A DNA stretch of 64,000 bases from Prionace glauca (Eukaryota > Chordata > Chondrichthyes > Carcharhiniformes > Carcharhinidae): NCBI GenBank assembly GCA_037974335.1, contig CM075760.1, forward strand, positions 69,161,418-69,225,417. Reading direction: 5' to 3'. Under the pieces are notes generated by a model. It ran no database searches and was not told where the DNA came from. It worked only from the letters and a program-made list of their open reading frames with translations. The translations under genes and the position numbers were made by a program. Every line of letters starts with the position of its first letter. The first letter of the stretch is position 1. This document shows, in pieces, positions 10,583 to 18,556 of the stretch.

Positions 10583-10972
10583 GAAAGAGGTAATGCAAAT
10601 ATACATTCTTTTGGATGAAACAGCAGGTCAACTAAATGTATTTTCACTGCCATGTAAAAGCGGACCTGACATCTGCACTGAAATGTGATGAGGTTGGAAA
10701 AACTCAGGATGTTACATGGCATGTGTGCATCAGGAAACAAAGATAAACCTTCACCTCCATCACCTTTCATTAACATTGGGAATGTTTAGAAATAGAGGAA
10801 GTTTTTAAAACAGCGAAATCCAACAAGGTGGAAATAGAACAACATCTGGCAGGGTGGAAATTGCGATGGGTATTTGGTCTGTTGCAGTTTGTGTGAACTG
10901 ATGTTTGAAGACTGTGCGAGACAAAATGTGCTGCTAATTAGCAGATCGCACAGAAAACCAGCAAGGAGGTCC
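10583..10972. other. Spacer before tRNA-Phe
   Basis: No feature recognised, apart from the oligo-T (TTTT on the minus strand, about 20 nt past the tRNA 3' end near 10953) that can serve as the Pol III terminator of tRNA-Phe. Confidence 0.45.
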
Positions 10973-11045
10973 TGCCGAAACCCGGGATTGAACCAGGGAC
11001 CTTTAGATCTTCAGTCTAACGCTCTCCCAACTGAGCTATTTCGGC
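10973..11045 (-). tRNA. tRNA-Phe (GAA)
   Basis: A 73-nt cloverleaf: acceptor GCCGAAA pairs with TTTCGGC, the A box is TAGCTCAGTTGG, the anticodon loop is CTGAAGA with GAA, and the T arm is CCTGG-TTCAATC-CCGGG. As far as I recall it differs from the human gene only at T-loop position 57 (A for G, still a purine). No intron. A TTTT lies about 20 nt downstream. It decodes UUU/UUC. Confidence 0.95.
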
Positions 11046-11074
11046 TGTCTGGCCAAGGGGAAGCTTCCGTCTCC

Positions 11075-11160
11075 CAAATATCTAAGAGAGCACTCATTTC
11101 TGCCCATTCGTTAATGCATCATTTTCATCTTTCTTCAAATAATCTCAACCAAATGTCCTC
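11075..11160. repeat. tRNA-flank repeat, copy 1 (partner 12268-12350)
   Basis: The order ATCTAAGAGAGCACTCATTT, CCCATTCGTTAATGCATC, ATTTTCATC and AATAATCTCA is matched in the same orientation at 12268-12350. Both copies lie beside tRNA genes, so they record a tandem duplication inside the cluster. Confidence 0.75.
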
Positions 11161-11294
11161 AGTGATAAAAGCAAATTACTGCGGATGGGAAAAGAGGAAA
11201 TGCTCCAAAATCTCACAATGTCTGACAGCACCTGTAAGGAGTGAAAAGGGCGGACGTTTCGAGTCCAGATGACACTTTATCAAAGTTCATTGTA

Positions 11295-11430
11295 ATCACT
11301 ATTCGTTTCAATATTTCGTGTCAATACATTATTTAACACATGTGACTTCATTATGAATTGAATATTTCTGAACTTGAACATCACTGAATTGAAAATATAA
11401 CTGACCAACAGAACCAATCGAATCACCGGG
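11295..11430. repeat. tRNA-cluster flank repeat, proximal copy
   Basis: Counterpart of 5285-5425, sharing TTATTTAACAC, CTTCATTATGAATTGAAT and ACTGACCAACA. Confidence 0.5.
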
Positions 11431-11765
11431 TAATACAGGTCACAATTTTGAGATCGACTATCGTCAGCTTTTAAACAAAGTCAAATACATTTAAAAGGAT
11501 GAGAATCAGGAATTATCTGTTCGTGACTCTTGACCCTTTTTTTTATTATGGGTTTGAAACATTCAGGCGCATAAATTCCGGCCCATTACAGGAAATTCCA
11601 GTAGATCCGCACTGAGTCCCAATTCCCTCATCTGTCTGAATGGTTTTCCCTCTTTCTTAGAGATGAAAAACGATTTAAAAATATTCTTCTGTGAAATGTG
11701 CACCATTTCCTCTAGTTCACTTACACTATCACTTGTACCTGTCTGTTTGAGCACACACTCGTATC
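11431..11765. other. Spacer, no recognised feature
   Basis: AT-rich with an 8-nt T run near 11538. No open frame or RNA fold that I can identify. Confidence 0.4.
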
Positions 11766-12005
11766 AGATATTTCAGATGGTGATGAACCATATTAGTCTG
11801 CACCTAGAAACCCATTAAATCTGTTGGAGACTGAACGAGATGCGGATAAATGCTCGGTGTCAAAATCGAACTTTCCCATCAGTGCACCTTATTTCTCAGA
11901 AAGTATTTGACGGTGAAATCAGAGCAATGATAACATGTCTTTAACATCGAGGTTCGGATAATGTTGAGCAGTAAACTTAAATTTAACAATTTTCCCTTAT
12001 CCAAC
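11766..12005. repeat. Diverged ~200-bp unit, copy upstream of tRNA-Val 3' end
   Basis: TTTCAGATGGTGATGAAC, TTAGTCTGCACCTA, GGTGTCAAAAT, AAAGTATTTGACG and TAACATCGAGGTTCGGATAATGTT recur in the same order at 15210-15435 and partly at 15095-15215. This is the flank of tRNA-Val and shows that the region around tRNA-Gly came from the same ancestral unit. Confidence 0.75.
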
Positions 12006-12023
12006 ACGAGAAAGTTTAGTGAG

Positions 12024-12096
12024 TGTTTCTGCCCGGATTCGAACCGGGGATCTTTCGCGTGTAAGGCGAATGTGATAACCACTACACTACAGAAAG
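12024..12096 (-). tRNA. tRNA-Val (TAC)
   Basis: A 73-nt gene: A box TAGTGTAGTGG, anticodon loop CTTACAC with TAC, T arm CCCGG-TTCGAAT-CCGGG, discriminator A. The body resembles the vertebrate Val-AAC/CAC type (TTTCTGTAGTGTAGTGG) rather than the usual Val-TAC body, so an anticodon change is possible. The first base is C where G is expected, which leaves the terminal acceptor pair as C:C. No TTTT is visible close downstream. I judge it possibly functional but slightly degraded. Confidence 0.85.
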
Positions 12097-12267
12097 AGCT
12101 GAAGAACAGTGGAGGAAATCTGCCTGTCTGCAATGTTCTACTGCGCTGTGTCGCTGCAGGTTCCGATGGTCAGACTGAGAGCCCATGTCACTGAATTCAG
12201 GAAGATAACCCTTACTTTCAATCTGATTGTACATCTTATCCCCAACATCAACATTTAAAAGCGTTCG

Positions 12268-12350
12268 TCTGGCAAATATCTAAGGGATCAATGATTTCTA
12301 CCCATTCATTAATGCATCATTTTCATCGTTCTTCCAATAATCTCAGCATT
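12268..12350. repeat. tRNA-flank repeat, copy 2 (partner 11075-11160)
   Basis: ATCTAAGGGATCAATGATTT, CCCATTCATTAATGCATC and CCAATAATCTCA parallel the copy beside tRNA-Phe. Confidence 0.75.
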
Positions 12351-12354
12351 TTGT

Positions 12355-12645
12355 ATCACCAGCGCTTTGTAACCTGTCGCTACCTTTTTTCTTTGTTCTT
12401 TAAATGTGACATTTCCAATTCAGATACTAAAGAGGAAATCTCCCTGATACTGATTCCGACAGAACTGGTACAGACCGGGAAGTAACACAGGATTGTTGTA
12501 CAGCAATAAATCTACATTCCCTGACCGGGAATCGAACCCGGGCCGCGGCGGTGAAAGCGCCGAATCCTAACCACTAGACCACCAGGGAAGCTGGCGGGTG
12601 TTTTATAAAATATAAATTTATCCATGAGCCACCAGTCTTTTGTTT
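12355..12645 (-). repeat. Arm 2 of the tRNA-Glu inverted duplication
   Basis: Reverse-complement partner of 9575-9855 over the tRNA and roughly 50 bp upstream plus 150 bp downstream of it. The similarity outside the tRNA rules out mere tRNA-gene conservation. Confidence 0.8.
12517..12588 (-). tRNA. tRNA-Glu (TTC)
   Basis: A 72-nt gene with perfect stems: acceptor TCCCTGG/TCAGGGA with the usual wobble, A box GGTCTAGTGGTTAGG, anticodon stem CGGCG/CGCCG around TTC, T arm CCGGG-TTCGATT-CCCGG, discriminator A. As far as I recall it differs from a human Glu-TTC gene at a single D-loop base. Downstream only TTTATT is present, a weak Pol III stop. It decodes GAA/GAG and appears fully functional. Confidence 0.96.
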
Positions 12646-12674
12646 TATTTCTACACGGGCACAATCTCAGGACA

Positions 12675-12895
12675 AGGCGCTGATGATTTAGGAGTGAGAT
12701 GAGGAGAAATTGTTTGACTCAAAGGTCCATGAATCTTGGGAATTCTCTATTCCAAAGGGTTCTGATGTTCCATCACTGAACACATTTCAGTTTGGGTTAG
12801 ACAGATTTATGATCTATCCAGGAATGAATGGAAACAGGAATATGGAATAGGAACAAATGCTCAGCCACAAGTTCATGTTTCGATTGTGTTTTTTA
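12675..12895 (+). mobile_element. CR1-clade LINE 3'-end fragment
   Basis: GAGATGAGGAGAAATTGTTT followed by ATCTTGGGAATTCTCTATTC is a diverged form of the CR1 C-terminal coding segment (RxxFFTxRVxxLWNSLP). The remaining tail is decayed. Confidence 0.65.
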
Positions 12896-13089
12896 AGTTT
12901 AAAGGTATAATGGAAGCATGTATATAATGTTATATGTAACCTGTTTGAAGTCAGTTCTCGTTAAATAATGTTGGTAACACCAGATAACAGAACAGCCGGG
13001 AACAATTGACAGCTTTTTTTTATTGGCACTCACGGACCCATTACAAACAGGCAACTGTTTACCCGTGAATGCTGATGGTGAGGAAATTC

Positions 13090-13163
13090 CGTCGCTGGGT
13101 TGTCTTAAACCACCAACCTTTCAGTTAACAGCTGAACGTGCTGACCAATTGCGCCATAGAGAC
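13090..13163 (-). pseudogene. tRNA-Asn (GTT) pseudogene
   Basis: The 74-nt length and order fit tRNA-Asn: GTCTCTATGGCGCAATTGG at the 5' end, anticodon loop CTGTTAA with GTT, GGTTGGTGG before the T loop. The T loop is TTTAAGA instead of TTCGAGC, so the B box is lost. The acceptor stem has two mismatches and the T stem one. Transcription and folding should both be impaired. Confidence 0.8.
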
Positions 13164-13572
13164 AGAGGTAGCAACTCGTAAATATATTCTAAACTCGTGT
13201 GTTACTGGCCGCCATTCTATTTCTGAAAACCTGTTCCAGAACTGCAGCATGATCGCACTGTTTACAATTCTATACAAGTCTCTTTAGTTCCGTGGATCCT
13301 ACAGCACTGCTGTAGTGTGTTGGTTATTCTCTATCTCCTATGAACGGGCAGGGAAAATAAACCCACGTCTCTTACCACAGGGAGGAATGGGAAGGGAACT
13401 GACCACCAGTAGCCCAAAGATCCAACACTTTCCACTCAATCATCAATAACACCATTCACAACTGCACCACCTTCCGAATATTGCGATCCATTTCCCTCAG
13501 GATTTAGTTCCAAGGCTTCATATTTCCCTTGTTTTACCCCAATTTTGCAGGACATTCGCTCCAATACACAGA
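13164..13572. other. Spacer upstream of the CR1 insertion
   Basis: No recognised gene. The CR1 copy begins abruptly at its right end, within TACACAGAGTGAACGGAGG. Confidence 0.45.
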
Positions 13573-14806
13573 GTGAACGGAGGAGAGCCGGTGGATGTGG
13601 TCTTTCTGGATTTTCAGAAGGCGTTTGACAAGGTACCTCACAAGAGGTTATTGCAGAAGGTCAGGGGACATGGAGTTGGGGGTAGGGTGTTAGCGTGGAT
13701 AGAGGATTGGTTGTCAAATAGGAGGCAGAGAGTGGGGGTCAATGGATGCTATTCGGATTGGCGGTTGGTGACTAGTGGGGTGCCCCAGGGGTCGGTGCTG
13801 GGGCCTCAGCTATTTACCATTTATATAGATGATCTGGAGGAGGGAACCGAGTGCAGGGTGTCGAAATTTGCTGATGACACCAAGATTGGGGGAAAGGCAA
13901 ATTGTGCGGAGGGTGTGGAGAGTCTGCAGAAGGATCTAGATAGGCTGGGCGAATGGGCCAGGAAATGGCAAATGGAATTTAATGTTGGCAAGTGTGAGGT
14001 GGTCCACTTTGGTAGGAGGAATGGTAGGAAGGACTATTACTTACGGGGCGAAAAACTGCAGCAGGCGACGGTGCAGAGGGACCTCGGGGTCCTTGTGCAT
14101 GAGTCGCAAAAACCCAGCTTGCAGGTGCAGCAGGTGGTCAGGAAGGCGAATGGGATGCTGGCCTTCATAGCGAGGGGGATTGAATATAAAAGTAGGGAGG
14201 TCTTGCTGCAGCTGTATAGGGCATTGGTGAGGCCGCAGCTGGAGTACTGTGTGCAGTTTTGGGCGCCGCACCTGCGCAAGGATGTTTTGGCCCTGGAGGG
14301 AGTGCAGAGGAGGTTTACTCGGCTGATACCGGAGTTGAGGGGATTGAGCTATGAGGAGAGGCTGAATAAACTAGGCTTGTACTCGTTAGAGTTTAGAAGA
14401 ATGAGGGGAGATCTCATTGAGACGTATAAGATGATGAATGGGATGGATAGGATAGAGGTGGAGAGACTCTTCCCGCTCAAAAAAGACAGTAGGACTAGGG
14501 GGCACAGCCTCAAGATAAAGGGGGGGCGGTTTAGAACAGAGTTGAGGAGGAACTTCTTCACTCAAAGGGTGGTGAATCTCTGGAATTCTCTGCCCGTTGA
14601 AGTGGTGGAGGCTGCCTCGCTAAATATTTTTAAGAAACGGGTTGATGGGTTTTTGATAAGAGAAGGGATTAAGGGTTATGGGGAGAGGGCGGGAAGGTGG
14701 AGCTGAGCCACGACAGATCAGCCATGATCTTATTGAATGGCGGGGCAGGCTCGAAGGGCCAGATGGCCTACTCCTGCTCCTATTTCTTATGTTCTTATGT
14801 TCTTAA
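13573..14806 (+). mobile_element. CR1-clade LINE, 5'-truncated, long intact RT C-terminal frame
   Basis: An uninterrupted 377-codon frame starts inside the reverse-transcriptase palm. It shows VFLDFQKAFD (10-19), SGVPQGSVLGP (68-78) and the catalytic FADD (99-102). Then come the thumb and C-terminal CR1 region with LVRPQLEYC, VQRRFTRLIP, GLSYEERLNKLGLYSLE and FFTQRVVNLWNSLP. The endonuclease and RT fingers are missing, so it cannot move on its own. A ~100-bp 3' UTR ends in TTCTTATGTTCTTATGTTCT, the short tandem repeat tail typical of the clade. Absence of stops over 1.1 kb suggests a young insertion compared with the other copies here. No target-site duplication is obvious, as is usual for CR1. 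Confidence 0.93.
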
Positions 14807-14817
14807 AGAAGAAGCTT

Positions 14818-14888
14818 TGCATTGGCCGGGAATCGAACCCGGGTCTCCCGCGTGGCAGGCGAGAATTCTCCCACTGAACCACCAATGC
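14818..14888 (-). tRNA. tRNA-Gly (GCC)
   Basis: A 71-nt gene: acceptor GCATTGG/CCAATGC, A box TGGTTCAGTGGG, anticodon loop CTGCCAC with GCC, T arm CCGGG-TTCGATT-CCCGG, discriminator A. As far as I recall it differs from human Gly-GCC at two positions. It decodes GGU/GGC. The 3' flank on the minus strand is AAGCTTCTTCTTTAAG followed by the reverse complement of the CR1 tail, so no TTTT exists near the gene end. The LINE may have displaced the original terminator. Confidence 0.95.
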
Positions 14889-15094
14889 TGCTCTTGCTAG
14901 CGATGCCCCCACATGCTCTCTCTTCCTTCACACTCAGCAGCATTGTAATTTCCTTACTTTGTCCTTTCGTTCCCCATTTATTAAGATTCGGATATTAAAT
15001 AAATGCTAACCTCAAATACATTTTGGACAAAATTCAATATGTCTTAGAAAATTTATACAATTTTGTCATTTTTTTCCATAAAATTCAGCATTTC

Positions 15095-15440
15095 TGATTT
15101 TGGAGAAAGCATTTCAAGCTGAGGTCAGAGCAAAGATAATATGACTGTAACATCGAGATTCTGATAATATTCAGCACCAAACTGAAATCATACAGACTTC
15201 CCTCACCCTAGCATGTTTCAGATGGTGATTAACTATGTTAGTCTGCACCTAAACATATTAAATTGTCTTGTAGACTGGATGACTTGCTGATATGTGCAGG
15301 TGTCAAAATAGGGAAGTTTCTTTCCTGGCATTGCATCAAACAATTTATCATTTCTGATTTGACACAAAGTATTTGAGGCCGAGGCCAGAGCGAAGATACT
15401 ATGGGTGTAACATCGAGATTCAGATAATGTTCAGGAACAA
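15095..15440. repeat. Two diverged tandem copies of the tRNA-Val flank unit
   Basis: The blocks 'catttctgatttt...taacatcgagattctgataat' (from 15095) and 'catttctgatttg...taacatcgagattcagataat' (from 15350) are tandem, with TTTCAGATGGTGATTAAC and TTAGTCTGCACCTA between them. The same order occurs at 11766-12005. Confidence 0.7.
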
Positions 15441-15745
15441 AATGCCCCGGCCGATGAAGGCATGCTTTAAGGTGCGAGGGGCAAGGTTTAAAGGAGATGG
15501 ACATGGCAGATTGTTTACACAGAGGGTAGTGGGTTCCTGGAACTCGCTGCCGGGGAGAGATAGTAGAAGCGGATGCAGTTGTGACTTTTACATCACTTGA
15601 CAAGTACATGAATAGGATGGAAATAAACAGATATGGTCCCGGAAGGATGGGGGGTTTTAGTTAAGTCGGGCAGCATGGTCAGTGAAGGTTTGAAGGGCCG
15701 AATGGTATGATCCTGGGCTGTAATTTTCCCTGTTCTTTGTACTGC
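15440..15745 (+). mobile_element. CR1-like LINE 3' end
   Basis: GCAGATTGTTTACACAGAGG, GTAGTGGGTTCCTGGAACTC and GCTGCCGGGGAGA encode the family's FTQRVVGSWNSLPG motif. A tail with GAAGGGCCGAATGGTATGAT and TGTTCTTTGTAC follows. It is inserted in a tRNA-flank repeat unit. Confidence 0.75.
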
Positions 15746-16139
15746 CATTTTTCTTTACCCAAAACTGAGCCTCAGACTCTGTAGCTCTATATTTAGCCAT
15801 TCCATCTCTGACACCTTCTCCACTCACACAACCCTGTGAGATGTCTGTACTGATCTTATTGTGGCATCATGAGCGTTCCACATACAACATGAGTTCCATC
15901 TATAAATTCTCATCTTGAACATTTCAATTGAAATTTCAGGGCAAGTAGAGCTTTTTGAGCAGAATGGTTCAGATTCCCACCATCTTTAATGTGAACAAGT
16001 TGTTTCTGATTTCCCTACACAGGCTGTCTATTAAACAATGACTGAACACAGGGGGTGAATGTGAGAAGCTGAAGTTTCCAGTTGAAGAGGTTCCCAGTGT
16101 CTCTGAGCAGCTGAACTGGGGAAGCCTTTGGGCAGAGAC
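15746..16139. other. Spacer upstream of the CpG island
   Basis: No repeat or coding segment recognised. Base composition shifts from AT-rich to CpG-rich at its right edge. Confidence 0.4.
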
Positions 16140-16299
16140 TGCGCTGCTGCTATTTCCCTTCCTGACCACCGGGGGTCGCTGTAACACGCCCGGGCGCTGC
16201 TCCGCCCAGTGTCACCTCTTGCCCACACCGGCCCGGCCGCTGCTCGTTGGCGGAACATCCGGGGCCTGCAGAGTGGCGGGGCCAGCGGCCATATTTCCG

Positions 16300-16307
16300 T
16301 GACGTCA
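16300..16307. promoter_or_regulatory. Consensus cAMP response element
   Basis: TGACGTCA lies within the 10-bp palindrome GTGACGTCAC, the full CREB/ATF site, inside the CpG island and 15 bp from a YY1-like element. Confidence 0.6.
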
Positions 16308-16451
16308 CCGTCAGCCCCTCCCCCCGTTGAGGAAAAAGCGACGGTTCAGAAATGTAGAAAGTGAGAGAAATTCCCACCCGGAAATCCCGCCCGGAGCGGA
16401 ATTAAAATTAAATAAAATACATATTTTTATAAAGAGGCTGGTGGCGGAACC

Positions 16452-16462
16452 GCGCATGTGCG
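16452..16462. promoter_or_regulatory. NRF1-like site (first of three)
   Basis: GCGCATGTGCG is one base off the NRF1 palindrome GCGCATGCGC pattern. The same core recurs at 16631-16641, and GCGCAGGCGC lies at 16991-17000. The repeats thus bracket the YY1 array. Confidence 0.45.
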
Positions 16463-16678
16463 GTAGTATTTTCCCAGAGCGCACCGCGCGGGTGTGATTG
16501 AAAAACAGACGGAATAAAAAACAGAAAAGATTTTCCCGAATGGAGAAGGAACCGAAAGTCTGACGGGTGAGGATGTGAATAATAATCATCAGAATTTAAA
16601 ATATTAAAAGATTAACATGGAACTGCCTGGGCGCATGTGCGGGAGGGGATGTCAACCAGAGAGCAGCGCGGGGGACGC

Positions 16679-16975
16679 CGTCTCCCCTGGCAACGCAAGA
16701 TGGCCGCGGCCTTCTCCGCTGGCAACGCAAGATGGCGGCCAGCCGCCTTCCTTGGCAACGCAAGATGGACGCTGGCCGTCTCCCTTGGCAACGCAAGATG
16801 GACGCTGGCCGTCTCCGCTGGCAACGCAAGATGGCGGCTGGCCGTCTCAACTGGCAACGCAAGATGGCCGCGGGCCGCCTCCGCTGGCAACGCAAGATGG
16901 CCGCTGGCCGTCTCCCTTGGCAACGCAAGATGGACGCTGGCCGTCTCCCTTGGCAACGCAAGATGGCTGCGGGCG
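16679..16975. repeat. 33-bp minisatellite: nine YY1-type plus X-box-like units
   Basis: CAAGATGG starts at 16696, 16728, 16761, 16794, 16827, 16860, 16893, 16926 and 16959 (period 33, once 32). Six copies carry the YY1 core ATGGC (followed by CGC, GGC or TGC). Three read ATGGACGC. Every unit also keeps GGCAACGC, an RFX-type half site, and in most units a GTCTCC about 3 bp before it makes an X-box-like pair with one departure from consensus. The period is a multiple of three and the unit has no stops in several frames, so overlapping Arg-rich open frames arise on both strands. I do not regard them as genes. Confidence 0.9.
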
Positions 16976-17205
16976 ATGGGTGTGATTGTGGCGCAGGCGC
17001 AGTGAGGTCTGCCTGCAGCCCATTGTCCAGACTGCCCCCCAGTGGATGTGGTGGGGAGGTGCAGCAGATGGAGCAACAATCCCAGTTTCAATGGGGGGAG
17101 AGAAGCTGCAATTCTGCTCCCTGTTGTTCACTCCTCTCCCCAGTCTCAGCATTGCAGAGTGTTTAAACAAGAGGGTGCAATGTCACAGCGGCACCCAGAC
17201 CTGCA

Positions 17206-17470
17206 GTTTAAGGTTATTTATTAGTGTCACTAATAAGTAGGCTGACATTAACACTGCAGTGAAGTTACTGTGAGAATTGCCCCGAGTCTCCACATTCCTG
17301 TTGGGGTAACACTGAGGGGGAATTGAAGCCCGGCCCAATGCCCCCTAACCCAGCACGTCTTTCAGACTGGGGAAGGAAACCCACACAGACACGGGGACAA
17401 GGTGCAAATGACCCACAGGTCCCTGGCACAGTGAGGCTGCAGTGTTACCCACTGTCCCACCGTGCTGACA
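17206..17470 (-). mobile_element. tRNA-derived SINE, full length
   Basis: On the minus strand it starts GGTGGGACAGTGGGTAACAC, has CCCCGTGTCTGTGTGGGTTT in the body and ends with ACTTCACTGCAGTGTTAATG and ACACTAATAAATAACC, the LINE-like tail shared with the copy at 24284-24570. Confidence 0.85.
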
Positions 17471-17679
17471 CTGGGGATAATGTATTTGGGGGGAACACGG
17501 GGCAGGTGGGGGTATCACCAACTCAATTTGATGGGGGGGGGGGGTGGAAACATCAGGAAAAATCAGCTTTGTCTCAAAACATTCTTCCATTTTTCCTCTT
17601 GTTTCTTATTGAAAACCAGCTCCCTCCTCCATCCCTCCCATCAATAGGGCTAACGGAACGCAGAGAAAAGGTTACAGCG
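17471..17679. other. Spacer with G run
   Basis: Contains a 12-base G tract near 17530. No other feature. Confidence 0.4.
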
Positions 17680-18122
17680 CAGGAGAGGCCATTCAGCCCA
17701 TCACATCCGCACCAGCTCGGGAAATAAAGACTAGCTGTCCATTCGAATCCCACCTTCCAGCAACCCAGCCCCTGAGCCTCCTTTTTACAGGGCACAGAGT
17801 TTCAGCTACAGATCCGAGTGCCGAGGGGTTTCTATCTGAACCACCAGTTTAGGCAGCGCTTTGCAGGCATCCTCCACCCTCTGAGTGAGAAGCACCTTCC
17901 TTATGGCCCTTGTAATCCTCCTACCGATCACCTTCAATCTGTGTGAACCCCACTTCCTGTCTCTGTTTGGGGGGGAAACAGGCCTTTCCTGTCCATCCTG
18001 TCTTGCCCCCCTCAGAATGTCAGACACCTCAGTTCGGTCACCTCTCAGGAAAACAACCCTCGCCAATCCAATCCTTTCCTCACCGCTGCAATTTCCCCAG
18101 TCCTGGCAAAACATTTGTAAAT
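17680..18122 (-). mobile_element. CR1-clade LINE 3' part, minus strand
   Basis: The minus strand, in broken frames, reads DICKCFARTGEIAAV-type sequence followed by a segment ending with LLTQRVEDACKALP and LVVQIET, matching the family's 'FFTQRVxxxWNxLPxxVV'. The left end carries 'ggccattcagcccatc', the reverse complement of the element tail. Confidence 0.65.
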
Positions 18123-18229
18123 CCAAATGGTTATCGAATCTGAGTAATCTTTAACATTGCCCCTTCGCCAACAGGGAACAATCAACAGATGCACAAACAA
18201 GAGGCAGAGACTGAGCAAATGTTGGGATA

Positions 18230-18258
18230 TTTATTCAGAAAACAATGAAATATTTATT
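18230..18258 (-). terminator. Two AATAAA polyadenylation signals, minus strand
   Basis: AATAAA on the minus strand at 18258-18253 and again at 18235-18230. They lie 70-98 nt past the stop codon of the candidate exon at 18328-18531, an appropriate distance for a short 3' UTR. Confidence 0.45.
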
Positions 18259-18327
18259 GACATGTTCAGATAAATCTCAATGATGGCCGTTGACCAGGTC
18301 TACATTAAACAATGGTTCAGTCCCAGG

Positions 18328-18531
18328 TTAAAAATCATTGTAACAAAGTAGAAGTTTACCCTGAAATTGGACATTGCCGGTGACTCCCCATATAACGGAG
18401 AGATCCAAACTCATACCACACCCTGATGTGGTAAAGGGGACACCAGGCTGAGCTCCAGACTGGGGATTAAAGAACACCGAGGTATGTTTGATTCTGATGA
18501 TACACCCTCTCCGAGCCGGGATTGAGGAATT
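18328..18531 (-). CDS. Candidate terminal exon of an unidentified protein
   Basis: After a pyrimidine-rich stretch ending in CTCTCTGCCTAAG, 67 codons stay open to a TAA and are followed by two AATAAA signals. The peptide includes GCIIRIKHTSVFFNPQSG, GVPFTTSGCG and VQFQGKLLLCYNDF. It is a mixed-composition sequence, unlike the translated repeats around it, with three cysteines. I do not recognise the family. Upstream exons would lie above 18.6 kb, where a SINE and a CR1 fragment intervene, so the gene may be broken or the exon may be chance. Evidence is only splice acceptor, open frame, stop and polyadenylation signals together. Confidence 0.3.
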   Translation of the reverse strand, partial: NSSIPARRGCIIRIKHTSVFFNPQSGAQPGVPFTTSGCGMSLDLSVIWGVTGNVQFQGKLLLCYNDF

Positions 18532-18556
18532 CTTAGGCAGAGAGACAGAAAATGTC

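Larger units (their letters stand above)
16140..17010. promoter_or_regulatory. CpG island, probable promoter or enhancer
   Basis: CpG density rises sharply compared with both sides (for example ACGCCCGGGCGCTGCTCCGC and CCGGCCCGGCCGCTGCTCG). Motifs seen: a CTCF-like CCACCGGGGGTCGC (two departures from consensus) near 16165, a full CRE, a YY1-like GCGGCCATATTT near 16285, an ETS core CCGGAA near 16379, NRF1-like sites, and the 33-bp YY1 array. This combination is typical of broadly active, TATA-less vertebrate promoters. I could not find a convincing first exon on either strand, so direction and target gene are unknown. Confidence 0.65.

Noticed and set aside
10339-10776. 145-codon minus-strand frame
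   Set aside because: Antisense to a SINE and starting from a non-ATG codon.
14037-14561. Minus-strand frames of 70-80 codons
   Set aside because: Shadows of the intact CR1 frame.
16596-17170. Overlapping Arg/Trp/Gln- and Leu/Ala-rich frames on both strands
   Set aside because: The 33-bp period is a multiple of three and the unit lacks stops, so up to six frames stay open together; no splice or start context favours any.
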